Below are positions 44,296 through 56,059 of a stretch of 64,000 bases of DNA, one piece after another; the first letter of the stretch is position 1, and the number at the start of each line of letters is the position of its first letter. The notes beneath the pieces were generated by a model, which worked only from the letters and a program-made list of their open reading frames with translations, made no database searches and was not told where the DNA came from. The stretch is from Viola odorata (lineage: Eukaryota > Streptophyta > Magnoliopsida > Malpighiales > Violaceae): positions 8,869,444-8,933,443 of the forward strand of contig OY829545.1 of the NCBI GenBank assembly GCA_963691705.1, written 5' to 3'. The translations under genes and the position numbers were made by a program.

Positions 44296-45479
44296 GCCTA
44301 ATAAGTACTATTGGAGTGTTAATTTTAGTTTCTATCGCTGCAACATACTTTAAGAGACGGGAAGTGTCAAGTGTCGTAGGAATGATCAAATGGCGGAAGA
44401 ATTCGAAGTACAATGTAAATATCCAAGCATTCATGTCAAATCACAGTTCCCATACGCCACAGAGATATTCCTATTCAGAAGTTAAGAGAATGACAAACTC
44501 ATTCACCACTAAGTTAGGTCAAGGGGGATTTGGTAGTGTGTATAAGGGAAAATTGCTTGATGGTCGCCTTGTTGCAGTGAAAATGCTAGACAAGTCAAAA
44601 GCTGATGGGCAAGAGTTTATCAATGAAGTGGCAAGCATTAGTAGGACTAATCATATAAATGTCGTTACTATGTTGGGGTTTTGTTATGATGGGAGATACC
44701 GAGCTTTGATATATGAATTCATGCCAAATGGTTCGCTGGATAAGTTAATTTTTCATCGAGGAGTTGATCAAAACAAAAGAAGTACGCATCAGCTAGAATG
44801 GAAGGTTTTGTTCGAAATTGCAGTTGGGATTGCTAAAGGCCTGGAGTACTTACATGGTGGGTGCAACATTCGGATTGTACACTTTGACATAAAACCTCAC
44901 AACATACTTTTGGATGAAGATTTTTGTCCGAAGATTTCTGACTTCGGTCTTGCGAAACTACGCAATAGAAATGAAAGTATAGTTTCATTGACGGGTGTAA
45001 AAGGTACTATTGGATATATAGCACCAGAAATAGTTTTTAGAAGCTATGGCCGAGTTTCATCAAAGTCTGATGTCTATAGTTACGGAATCATGATTTTGGA
45101 AATGATTGGAGGAAGAACAAGGGAAATTGATGATGAGGGATGTTCTAACTCTAGTGAAATATACTTTCCAGATCAGTTTTATGAGTACTTCAAATTAGAA
45201 GATTTTTCTACAATATATGGGGTTTTGACCAATGATGAAGAGAATGTAGCAAGAAAGATGATTTTAGTTGGCTTGTGGTGCATTCAAACCAATCCATCAT
45301 CGAGGCCATCTATGGTTAAGGTGGTAGACATGCTGGAGGGTAGTCTTGAATCCTTACAGGTTCCGCCAAAACCTGACCTTTATCCTCCTACGATACTAAT
45401 TCAAGAAAATTCTACCATGGCATCTTCAACAAGATATACAGAGTCCCAAATGGATGAGCAAATGATTTCAATTATGTAA
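44296..45479 (+). CDS. LRK10L receptor kinase: membrane helix and kinase (gene D, exon 3)
   Basis: After the acceptor tattttcag. Transmembrane helix STIGVLILVSIAATYF. Then a full kinase with LGQGGFGSVYKG, VAVKML, HFDIKPHNILL (non-RD), DFGLAK and GTIGYIAPE, and TAA at 45477-45479. No frameshift. The C-terminal tail ends SQMDEQMISIM. Nearly identical to gene B exon 3, including the flanking intron and 3' sequence, which points to recent duplication or gene conversion. Intron 2 is enlarged by two Stowaway-type insertions absent from gene B. Confidence 0.9.
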
Positions 45480-45999
45480 TGGAAGGTTACTTCTAATAGG
45501 GAATTGAAGACAACTGTAAAATATTTGTAATTTTTGTCTTGAATTGATTAATTATGGAAGCCAATTTATTGTGTAGTCTAGATAGGAAATATGGAGCTTG
45601 GCAACTCAAGTGTTGATGGCAAAACAGAGCTGAACTCCTATTTGCAAGAGACTTATCATTCAAGGTGGTGCTCGGTTTTTCATCTTAGACCGGTGAAAAA
45701 GCATGCTCCAAGGTTCCAATTCTGTCAAAGTTAGCCAGATGTGGCTTTTGAATCCGCATTCAACACTATAGGAAGGGTACTTGACCTCTTTGACACCAAG
45801 CGTTGTGCAAGTATTGATATGTGCACAAAACTGATTCAGAACCTTAAAAGAAAAGATCTTGTTGAGCTTGAAAAGTGAGAAATTGGTAAGTTATATTAAT
45901 GTTATTACTAATTTCATTACATCTTTTCAGAATTCTCTCAAATGGGTGTGTGATCATATTTGGTGAAACTCATGGTATGTTTGGATATCATTGGATCTC

Positions 46000-46240
46000 T
46001 CGCTCTTGAGGCTATTTTTCATTTGATCTATTTCAGTTTTAATGTAAGTTGGTAAAAACAATTGCCATGATGAACAATAATTTATACAAAATTATAAACT
46101 TATACTCAAAATAAATAAATTAATTAATTAAAAGTATAAACAGAAAAAGAAATAATTTATTCCAAGAAACTGAAAGAAAATACAGAAAGCTAAGGATTAA
46201 TTATATTACATGGCATTAGTGAAGTGTTGGAAAGAGTAGT
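46000..46240. other. 3' region of small protein gene and spacer
   Basis: AT-rich; the end of the LRK10L-type flank is followed by the 3'UTR of the minus-strand gene at 46241. Confidence 0.5.
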
Positions 46241-46465
46241 CTAAATGGGGATTGCATTGGTGACTTTGGGGTAAACAACGGTGGCCGGATGGGCCATAAT
46301 CCTCCGCCCCTTCCTGTGCTTAAAGATGTAAACAAAAGCCCCCACCGGCCATTCCACCAGCGCCGTCACTGCAAATGCCAAGAAACCGAGGGTTGGGCCC
46401 ACCACCTTGCACCGGCAAGGGTTGCTTCTCGTCCCACATTGCACGCACCCCACACCCATAATCAA
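46241..46465 (-). CDS. Small conserved plant protein with one or two hydrophobic segments
   Basis: 74 residues, or 72 from the second Met (MGVGCVQCG), which I prefer. The N-terminus is Cys-rich (CVQCGTRSNPCRCK). A hydrophobic stretch follows (VVGPTLGFLAFAVTALVEWP), then a shorter one (VGAFVYIF), a basic patch HRKGRR and an ending AHPATVVYPKVTNAIPI. I recall very similar short proteins across plants, without a known function. Probably a membrane protein; the Cys motif could bind metal or be lipidated. Single exon. A TATA-like sequence (cttataaaaagag) lies about 125 bp upstream on the minus strand near 46590. Confidence 0.7.
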   Translation of the reverse strand: MIMGVGCVQCGTRSNPCRCKVVGPTLGFLAFAVTALVEWPVGAFVYIFKHRKGRRIMAHPATVVYPKVTNAIPI

Positions 46466-46585
46466 TCTGTAACTAAATCCGAATTAGAGAAAAAGGCAAA
46501 GCACAAAATTATCAGAACCGCTTCAAATCGATTGGTGAAATATTTGACCTGCGAAATTGGTGATATATAGGGTCCGATTCGGTTC

Positions 46586-46598
46586 TCTTTTTATAAGG
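46586..46598 (-). promoter_or_regulatory. TATA box of the small protein gene
   Basis: Minus strand cttataaaaaga upstream of the ATG at 46465/46459; the spacing allows a ~90-base 5'UTR. Inferred from motif and position only. Confidence 0.45.
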
Positions 46599-46619
46599 AA
46601 AATCAAAGGAGTGGCTTGC

Positions 46620-48637
46620 TTTCCGCTGGTTTGTTTTTCATGGGTGGGTGCCTATTGCTACGTGGCATGATCAGGGTTGTACACGTGTTGTTAAAACCAC
46701 AGAAGACGGACACGTGTTTCTCTCCCACGGGTAGCAGCAAAGAGGAGAACTTCTTCTTCTTCTTTTATAAGCTACACGGCTCACAAAAGTATAATTAAGT
46801 TTTCAATAAATCAATATTTTTTTCTTCATCTCATCGAATATTTACTTGTGAAATTTAAATCTAATGGAATGATCGAATCAAAATTTATATTCTTGCAATG
46901 TCATCATCCTTCAAGAATCCAAATCAAATTATGTTTCATCGGCTAATTACAGACCCTATTCTATTACTTTCTCTGTTTTTTAATAACAGACGTTTTAAAA
47001 TAATGATCATTGATTTTATTTTATTCTATATTATTTCATTTTTACTTCTAATTTTTATTTAAATTATCACACCATTATCAAATTGGATCGATATATAATT
47101 TTTTTTGTCATTTGTACAAAATATATACATAAAAAAAAATAAAATGACAAATATTATGAATAACAAGAATTCGTAAAAAAACGACAGTTATTAAAAGATA
47201 GAGAGAGTAGTATATATATTAAACAACTTAATTAGTGGATAATGAGGATCAAAACTTGTTCTGAATTCTCACTTATTGTTTACAAATTACACGTGGTCCC
47301 ATCCGAACTCTTCTATGTTCGGATAAATTCTTTTTCTCAAATAAACCAATGCAAAGCAAGAATGTGACCACGCGTTTCAGAAAAATCATCATTCCATTCG
47401 GACACAGTTCATTGGTCAAAAGCCGTCGACGTCGGCTCCCTACAACGCCTTAGCTCGCTCCAACACAATTGCTATGAAGATATTATTAAAGCAGAATAAA
47501 GCAGAAAACATTATTTAATTTACATTTTTCTTTCTCCATTCATGTCGGTATGTAAATATCCTTTTTTTTGTTTACAAAATAAATATTATACCTTATAATT
47601 TCTTTAAAAATAACAGATGTTAGATAGCAGTGCCTCTTGAAACCAACTACATTTATGCAATTAATTTTTATAGTGTTTTAAGCCGTGACAGATCGAGTAA
47701 TTTTTATCAGTGAAACAAATAATTTCTATTAAAATTAAAATAAAATATTTTTTTCTTTCACTTTCGTATATATTTGTAGAGATTATTGGTGTAGGAATTT
47801 ACAAGTTCGAAGAAGTTTTTTTTTACAACAATTGTTTTACTTGATTTTATGTTATTTACTTTCTTTGATTTTATATCATTTAATTGGAGTGTATAATTTA
47901 AATCATCATTTTTATATACAATGTATGTGCTTGAACAATTAATTTTTATAGGTAAAAAATATGAATATTTATTCTTTTCATAAATACGTGGAACGGTAAT
48001 TTCATATAAATATGTTTATTTTGAGATATATTATTGATTTAATTTTTATTATATTAAATAATTTTAAATAGATTTATTTTTAATGTACGATTTATGAGTG
48101 AGAAATTTAATTTTTACACATTTACCTAACTATTTATATATTAATTTATCAAAATACTTTTCCATTTCCAAGAATCAAATTCTCATTTTACCCTCGCCAC
48201 TGTTCATCTTTAACTCATCGTTCGCGTCGCAACCCAACTGCATCCTCCTCATCGCTTCCTTATACCACACCTTCCTCATCACTTCATCATCGAGCTTAGC
48301 TTCTTCAGTAACCGTTCCACCATCCTCATCATTTCACTTTCAACTTCGTTCCATCATCTTCCTCATTCCCAATCGCAACCTCGTCTTCTGCTCCTCGAGT
48401 TTCCTTAATTCGAACCGGCGATGATAGAAAAAGGGAGTGTTTATCAAATTACCTCTTCAGCTTTCAGTTCAGTGAGTCTTCCTTTCTCCGGCGAATTATG
48501 TTCACTGTTTTCTCATTTATTCCTTTCAATTTACTAGAACCTTGCCTTTCTTTTCTGCTTCTTGATGCGTGGTGCAATTTTCATGTATTTGTGAAGATAA
48601 TTGCTTGCAATTTGATGTGCGATGATGGCGAGTGTTA
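46620..48637. other. AT-rich spacer, no gene seen
   Basis: 46967-47207 is a degenerate Stowaway-like element. 48098-48424 is an open but low-complexity Ser/Pro/Leu-rich stretch without motif. Otherwise nothing. Confidence 0.5.
46967..47207. mobile_element. Degenerate Stowaway-like MITE (241 bp)
   Basis: TIR-like ends ctttctctgttttttaataacag and ctgttattaaaagatagagagag (inverted), flanked by TA. The interior resembles 37380-37540. Confidence 0.65.
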
Positions 48638-48827
48638 CGGTGCGTTTACTTTGGAGAATTTCCAAAAAATTTCTATTTTTTTGAATTTTGAACTTTTTTA
48701 TTTCCATCCGAAAACTGAAAAATATATTTACTTCGCATTTTTCTAAAATTTTCCAAATCTGAAAAACTAAAAAACGTGTTTACTTCGCACTTATTTCCAA
48801 TTTTTGGAAAAATGGAAATGTGTTTGG

Positions 48828-49170
48828 GCGTAATGACGCTTGATCCTGGGCATAATGACGCTTGACCCTGAGAGTCATGATGCTTGATATTGGACGTCAT
48901 GACGCTGGCTTAATTTTGATAGAACCCATAACTACTGTTTGGAGCGTCATGCCGCATGATACTGGCGTCATGACGCTGGGATGTTTTCGCAAAACCATCA
49001 CTTCAGTTTTGGGCGTCATGACTCTTGAGACTGGGCGTTATGACGCTGGGATGTTTTCGCAATAACCCATCACATCTGTTTGGGGAGTCATGACGCTTGG
49101 ATATTTTCGCAAAAACTCATATCTTTTACTCGGAGCGTTATGACGCTTGAGGTTGGGTGTCATGATGGTG
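48828..49170. repeat. Palindromic minisatellite, about 11 copies of GCGTCATGACGC
   Basis: The 12-bp palindrome GCGTCATGACGC recurs in more or less degenerate form about 11 times. Four of the spacers also share a ggatgttttcgcaaaaccatcac-like block, giving a 60-70-bp higher unit. It sits ~190 bp inside the left TIR of element P2. Confidence 0.85.
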
Positions 49171-49209
49171 GTATGATTTTTGCAAGAAACCATACATTTT
49201 GTATGGGGC

Positions 49210-50541
49210 GTATCGACACAAATATATATCATCAATCTACTAATAATTAAATAAAATTATCAAAGCTCTATTTTTCTTAATAAAATAAAACAATAATAAT
49301 ATTTTATAATTATTTACTTTCTCCTATTTTCTTAACTTTTAGTTGTAAGAAAATATTATTAGAAAAAAAATTCACCATCAATTATTTACTTTCTTCTATT
49401 TTTTCATTATTTTTTCATTATTAGAAAATATTTTTCATGCACAGTTAGGGTTTCGGACGAAATTCTAATAATAGGAACTAAAGTTTAATACGCCCCGGAC
49501 TAAAATTTAAGAATCAAAATATCAAGAATTAAAATATAGAAGTGTCCATATTTCAGAAACCCTAGAATATTTTTCAAAAATTCACCATCAAAATATAGTA
49601 TCTATGATTCTGTGTTGATTCCCGTACATAAAGCATGTGAGACCTTATGATTTAGCAAAAACTAAGTAAGCGAAGACCATGATAATCTTGAAATTGGTGA
49701 ATACAAGTACTATTGTTTTAAAATGTTTCCTTCGAATGTTTTAATATATATGATAGTAATATATATATAAGGTATGTAATTGCCATATGACAGTTAAAAA
49801 GAATAATCAAATTATATATTTTTAAACTAATCAATAAAATAAAAAATAACTCTTATACTTGTAGGACTTGATTAACATGTCCAAGCCAAAACCTAACCTT
49901 GAACTAATGTTTGGGCAATTTTCATGTTTTTAGGGAATACAGATTTACAAAAAGCACCCAAAAAATTCTTCCTTTTGAGAGTATAATGGCTCCACTTGGT
50001 CTCAACTCTGAAATGCTGCAGAACTAGAACAGCATCCCTGCCTGCACCCAAACAAAGTTTCAATCAAATCGAGCAGATAAAGCTAATCAAAAGCTAACAA
50101 TATATCCAAATGTAAAACTTTCCCAAAGCATAAAAACCCAGATTATATTTCCCCCGTATGTATCAAATCCAAACAGCAAGCAGTTGACAGAGTAATTTAA
50201 GTGGGAATGAGTCCTGCAAAGAACAAATAGCATCCCGTCAAAATGAACCTGCCAAAAAACCACAAATTAAAGCAGGTTCTAAAAATTGCTGCAACTTCTA
50301 CCAAGATTACAAGAATCTAATCATGAACACGTAGAGTCTTGTTTACATTCTGGAACCTCAATCAAGTAAAAGAGGAATTGGAGTAAGCGTCAATATACTA
50401 ACACCATGCATTAGTGGATCTCCCCTAATATCAATGTATGTTATATTCTCATGACCGAAAATACATACATGCGTATGTATAAGAAGCAACAGAACAAATA
50501 ATAGTTTGAGAAGAGGATAGCCAATAAAAAGGATAACTTAC
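49210..50541. other. Interior of element P2 without recognised gene
   Basis: AT-rich. No recognised exon in either strand. It may include intron or 3' sequence captured with the Ca2+-ATPase segment. Confidence 0.45.
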
Positions 50542-50592
50542 TGCAACTATTGAAGCAAAATTATCATCAGCCAAAACCATATCTGAAGCACT
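50542..50592 (-). pseudogene. Captured Ca2+-ATPase exon c
   Basis: Minus strand, between the acceptor attacag and the donor gttgca|gtaagt: SASDMVLADDNFASIVA, the conserved segment that follows the hinge in plant ER-type Ca2+-ATPases (ECA family). Confidence 0.85.
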
Positions 50593-51087
50593 CTGTAATT
50601 ACAAGGACATAGTCAGAAAATATAGAAGGAATAGCAATATTAAACTAAAGTTTGTGAGGACAATGTAACTACAGGGAAACTTGCTTTCCTGTGCAGATAA
50701 ATTTAATAAACATAGTTTTATACGCAATGTAGTCATGGGATTTGTTAGGTAAATATTGAACTACAAACTCACACCTCTGCAAATAAAATCAGAGGTATGT
50801 ATGCATTGTACAATAAACAAACGGTCCGTTACTCTTCGTCCCTGCGATTTTCTTTCTAGTTTGCCCTCATTCACTACTTCTTTCTCTCTGTCTACAGTTT
50901 TAATCCAAGTTATAACATCTAATATTCCTATGTCATTAAATATATATCCATAGAATAAATACATTTGCCATTCTGCCTGCCAATGGCCATAACTGCTAGG
51001 ATGTTTTCCTACATGGGGATCACTAATGGGCATCAACTTTTACCTTGTTTTATATGAAACAAATAAGAGAGTGACACTTATTTTTTA

Positions 51088-51183
<96 letters not shown>

Positions 51184-51425
51184 CTATCAAATCCACATCA
51201 ATGAATATGCAAAATGGTTCAGGAAATCACAGATCAATGTATACAACAACGTATTGATGCCAAGGACATAGAATTAAATATTTGTAAATTACTTTTTAAT
51301 AGAAGCAACCATACAAATATGTGCAAGTATCCAAAAAGTCCCACAAAGCCTAGCAGTAACTCAAACATCTGTTTTGTGTCAACCATAATAGCGACTACAA
51401 ATACAAAAAAACACAAGGGGATTAC

Positions 51426-51483
51426 CACTTCATTTTGATGTTGTAGGGCTTCCACCAGCATCCTTTTGTGAGTAGGTTCAACC
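51426..51483 (-). pseudogene. Captured Ca2+-ATPase exon a
   Basis: Minus strand, after tgttag: RVEPTHKRMLVEALQHQNEV, then donor gtg|gtaatc. In ECA proteins this directly precedes exon b. Exons a, b and c are in correct order and orientation with introns kept. The phosphorylation-site Asp and the transport helices are not seen here. Confidence 0.9.
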
Positions 51484-52498
51484 CTAACAAAAGAGAGAGA
51501 ACAAGATCATCAACTAACCAATTGGCAAAAACCCAGTAAAATAACAAAAAATGATATTTGACAGTGAGAAAAAATGAGACCTTGAACAAATAAATAGTGC
51601 ATAGCATTTCAATAGCCATATACCTAGTAAAAATTGTCATACGTTGCAAAGCTAGTGTTTGAGGTCCCCTAATGCACCTTATTAAGTGTCCCATGACACT
51701 CCTTAGCATTAACCTATAAGCTAATGGCTCCATCAAACTCTACAACAACAATAATAAACTGACCCTGATACAAAATATCATATGAAATATAATAGCACTT
51801 GTCCACATCAAAAGAGAGGACGAGGTTGAAAAATTCAAATTTTGAGAACCACAGCAAAACATTCTCAAGAAATAAACCACAAATTCTTATCGAGGACAAG
51901 AACCATCGACTGCACTAACCCAATCGTCATGTAAAGAAGGCTCCTCTTCTTTCCTTGGCACCACAGCCTTAATGTATTCAACTTCCAGTATTCAACAAGA
52001 ACCACAGCAAAACATTCTCAAGAAATAAACCACAAAATAGCATCCAACAACAACATGACATTCTTCGCGAAAAAATTTACCTTTCTTCAGCTTAAGCATC
52101 CACAAGTTTTAAGGAGCTGAGTGATATGCTCATAACATCTAATTCACAATAGTTCAACAACACAAACATAAAGGTGCAACCACCTCTCTACTTCCCTCCT
52201 ACTAGAGGAATTATACTTCCCTATCCGGTCTTCATGAGCTGACTCTAACAAATCATCACAACACCCAAAAAAATATGGAAGCTCAATAGAACTGAACTAC
52301 CTCAGATCAGGTTCACGAAACATCTATAATAAAGGCGGAAAAAAGAAATAGACATCATCTCCAAACAATGAGCTGGACCAAGCAAGTATACCATTCACAA
52401 CAAAAAAAGAAACCATTTTTATTTATGATGAAAGCAAAAGAGAAGAAGAAGAAAATGAGAAATGGCCAGGTTAATGAGCAGAAGAGAAAAAATTGTAC

Positions 52499-52711
52499 CT
52501 GGTGGAGAAAACGTCTTATTGCGGTTAGTAGTGAGTCGCCGTCGGAGTGAGAAATCGCAAGGTTTATGAGCAGAAGAGAAGAAGAAGAAGGGTGGCGTGA
52601 GAAAAGGCTAGGGAAGAAGAACAGGGTGGAGAAGAAGAAGAACTGCTGCGGGCTAGGGTAGCAAAGGTTGTGAATTGGGAACAAAGCAGATGAGAAGAAA
52701 TGAGGCATCGT
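52499..52711 (-). other. Candidate 5' exon at right end of element P2
   Basis: From the ATG of MPHFFSSALFPIH, a Ser/Phe-rich frame runs to the donor caccag|gtacaa. Could be the first exon of a chimeric transcript reading into the captured exons. Related by position, and partly by sequence near the terminus, to 29654-29978. No known domain. Confidence 0.35.
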
Positions 52712-52941
52712 TGAAATGAAGAAGAAAGGGCAAAATTGGGTTTTAGAAAAATTCATTTAAATGGCACTGTTTGTTGAATTGGAAACGCGTGTTTCCATTT
52801 GGAGAGGAAAAATGGAGAATTGGATTTGTGCCCTCTCCAAATTTGTTCACAAATGAACAGTACACGTTCTCTATTTTTTCGTCCATTTTTGTAAAAACTG
52901 GAGATTTTTCTGGAAAAAGTTCCGAAGTAAACGCAGCCTTA

Positions 52942-54134
52942 CTGATCCCAGCTGAATGTCTTATTTTGTGTTACTTCCGGAGTAATAAAGTCAATGGACG
53001 GGCCAGCCTATTAGGCCTTCGGTCAGTCCATTTATGTAAAGTCAAACTTGGCTCTTTGAAAGACAGACCCCACTCAGCTCGTTTTATTTTTAGTTAAACT
53101 TTGAGTAATTAGACCCGAGCCTGATCCGGCCCGTCTAATTAATAAGTCTATTTATGAACACCTTACGCCCTAGGAATTCAATTATTGGGCGCTAGACTAT
53201 GAGAGCTAGGAACACCACATGAGCAAGGGAGGGGTGCGGTGAGAATTGATTCTGTAGTAAAGGGCAGCATATATTTTTGTGGATGGGAATTGGAAAAAGG
53301 TTTAGCTGTCTGGAAGCTTCGGTAGGGAATATGATTCTCTGCATGGCCATGCCTTTCCTCTGTTCGGCCATTAATTATAAAAGCTGTCGCCTCCCTTTGG
53401 TAGCTCTTATAGATCATCTCTGTGCCAATCAATTTATCATCCAAAATGCTTACCTCAAACGATTCTCGCTTTACAAATTTGACTGGAAATGATAAACCAG
53501 TACTTTTTTATACTTTTTAATAAATTTATGTGATTTTTTCTTTCTTTCCTTTCCTTTTTCTTTTTTGCATTAAACAAAACAAGAAACAACTTTCCACTGA
53601 ATAATGACAGACTTGCATTGGTTAGAGCGCGTTAATTAGTTTATCAATTTCATGCTTTCATCTTCTTTACAAAATGAACTTTGGTTATATATTTATACGC
53701 AGGTATGGATATGGTATAGAGTATGGGCAGGTTCATAAATTAGGGTAGACCGCTATCATCTCTAATATCTAAGTTACAAAAGTGAAGAGTATACATCGAA
53801 TCGCGTTTAAATCGTGTTTAAATGAATAAATAATTTGTATTTGTTCTCATTTTCTTTTATACGTAATTGATAGAGATTTGAACATAGGTTCAAATCTTAC
53901 CCTCTATTTATTTTTATCAATTGTAAGATTGGTATGGTCCCCTACATTTATAACGTCCACATGCAGTTCGCTTTCGAAACATCACAAACTCTTATTTAAA
54001 GGTTGAAATGAAATAGTTTCCCACCATAAGTAAGAACGTCTCTCTCACGCCTCTCGAGTGTGCATTTTCCAAAATAACTAAAATTACCTACCCATTCCAA
54101 CTCAACCTCTCTATCATGATGCATATATCTTGTG
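52942..54134. other. Spacer, no gene seen
   Basis: Only short frames without motif. 53520-53580 is T-rich. The last ~80 bp lead into the shared leader block at 54135. Confidence 0.5.
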
Positions 54135-54213
54135 CAACCTAGCGCAAAGAAATTCACATATACATTTCCTCAAAATCTTTCCTTCGATTCATTTTAATCA
54201 GCTGAATGAGTCC
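54135..54213 (+). repeat. 79-bp leader block shared with gene D
   Basis: One mismatch to 40704-40782 over 79 bases, ending inside codon 3 of the extensin-like gene. Confidence 0.9.
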
Positions 54214-54631
54214 TCAACTTCTTTTTCTTAAGCTACTTCCTCTCCTCTTATCTTGTGCAATCCCATGTTCTAGTGCTGTTACTAGTGTCACAAAAAAGGT
54301 TGATCAAACCGTGGCGGCGCGGCAAGAGCTAGAAGCTGGAATCAAGTGTGGATCATGCCCGTGTGTGAACCCATGTGCTCAGTTACCGCCTCCGCCTCCA
54401 CCTCCTCCTCCTCCTCCTCCTCCGCCAAAGACCACATACTGTGCTCCGGATCCTGGTCTTGCTCCACCGCCGCCAAGGTTCATTTATGTCACGGGTGTGC
54501 CTGGGACTATATATGAAACCGACCCCTATGACTTGGGGTTTTACAGCGGTGCCGGTCAGAGTCTTGGTTCATGGTTGCTGCGCTTGGTGGGACTCGCAAT
54601 TCTAAACCTCGTGATAGTTCAAATTTGGTGA
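54206..54631 (+). CDS. Small extensin-like, proline-rich secreted protein
   Basis: 141 residues in one exon. Signal peptide (MSPQLLFLKLLPLLLSCAIP, to about 24). Then a short charged part, a Cys motif KCGSCPCVNPC (about 47-57), a run of 14 Pro (about 61-74), a conserved block PPPPRFIYVTGVPG (about 87-100), and a hydrophobic C-terminus (WLLRLVGLAILNLVIVQIW) that could be a GPI signal or a membrane anchor. Such proteins are annotated as leucine-rich-repeat-extensin-like, though they contain no LRR. A cell-wall or plasma-membrane surface role is likely; the Pro run would be hydroxylated and glycosylated. The start ATG and 5'UTR are shared with gene D, so its present 5' end may come from an LRK10L gene. 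Confidence 0.85.
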   Translation: MSPQLLFLKLLPLLLSCAIPCSSAVTSVTKKVDQTVAARQELEAGIKCGSCPCVNPCAQLPPPPPPPPPPPPPPKTTYCAPDPGLAPPPPRFIYVTGVPGTIYETDPYDLGFYSGAGQSLGSWLLRLVGLAILNLVIVQIW

Positions 54632-55525
54632 CCCTAAATTATCAGTACTGGTTGTTAATAAAATTGAAGCTATATAGTAGTATATATGCTGTTTTTTCTT
54701 CTTTTTTTAATACCACCATCCCTTTCACTCTTGCCTGATACAAATTCAAATTCACCACTCAAGTGGTTTGCACTTTTTACCACCGGCCGGCAACACGGCC
54801 ATTTTCAAGCCGGTATGTTGTTACGTTGTTTTATTACTCTAAAGCTACTAATAATATCTGCTTAGTTTCAAGCCTCTATGTATATTCCAAAGTTTAAGAA
54901 ATTCTAAGAAAAAATGTTAGAATTTGGTTGGCTGAAAATTTAAGATATATTGCAAATATGTATACTTTTGATAATCATTTTATAATTGACAATTAATAAT
55001 TGTCTTAGTTCCTGAAAAAATTAAAAAATGACAATTAAAAATAGTTGAAGTGCGTAAATTTGTGCTTAATATGTGCCTACTGTTTAGCCAATACATCAAA
55101 TACTCATTTGCCTTTTCATGTGGATAACATTAACTTTTTAAAAGTTGCTACTCAGAATTCATGAGTAAAATATGTATGGCCTATCTTTTTTTCTTTGTTA
55201 AGCCGACCCACAACGTTCTTTGAATCCGACTCAACAATCAATGGCGAAGTTAGATTCAGAGTCACCTACATGGCATGAGAAAAGACACTTGTATCCTAAA
55301 ACTCCACCAATAGCAGCATAGCTGAGCCATCCACATTACACTTAAGTCAATCAGGAGCTGGGTAGATTGGAGAAGAAGAAAGTCTTCAAAGATATATATT
55401 TTTTGTGTTCTTTTTACTTACATCCTGCAAAGTAATATAGTCGATTAAAATAGAGACAACAACAGTAGGACACAGATCATCATAAGAACTTATCAGACTA
55501 AATATAAAATAGAGACAACTCCGCA
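54632..55525. other. Spacer between extensin-like gene and pseudogene E, no gene seen
   Basis: AT-rich; no coding region, TIR or TSD recognised. If pseudogene E once had a leader and signal peptide, they should have been here or further upstream. Confidence 0.5.
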
Positions 55526-56059
55526 TCCCGAACACTCAGAATAACCAGACAGGATTACCTCCAACGAAACATCTGCCCAACAATCCTCCTCAACACCACT
55601 TTGGACACCAACCTTTTCGAGTACACGACTCCAGATGATACTCTAACACTTTACTATGGATGCCCCGTTCTTGCAAGTTCAAGGTCTCTGCATCAGTTTA
55701 ATTGCAGCATAAACAGTACCACCTCCACGGTGGTTATTGCCAATTTCGGCAGTAACCTCAGAATGGAATTGTGCAATAACAGTGTGGTGGTTCCGGTGAA
55801 TGGGCAGTTGCGTAATAACATCTCGAGTGAAGGGGATTTGGTTGCGGTTCTGAGTGAAGGTTTTGTGGTTCGGTGGAGTACTGGAGATGATAGTTTGTGT
55901 CAGGAATGTCAAACCTCAGGTGGGCTGTGTGGACACAACACTAGCAGAAATGGACTCTCTTGCTACTGCCAAGATCGGCCATATGCAACCAATTATTGCC
56001 CCCAAAAGAAGAAGAAAAGTAACACTGCTATAATGCTAGCAACTTCATCATAGAAACTA

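Noticed and set aside
48098..48424. 108-codon plus-strand frame
   Set aside because: Low-complexity Ser/Leu/Pro sequence; resembles the pyrimidine-rich stretch near 43440-43560 rather than a gene.
48828..49170. CRISPR-like array
   Set aside because: Repeats are short, degenerate palindromes with related spacers in a plant nuclear region; a minisatellite inside a transposon.
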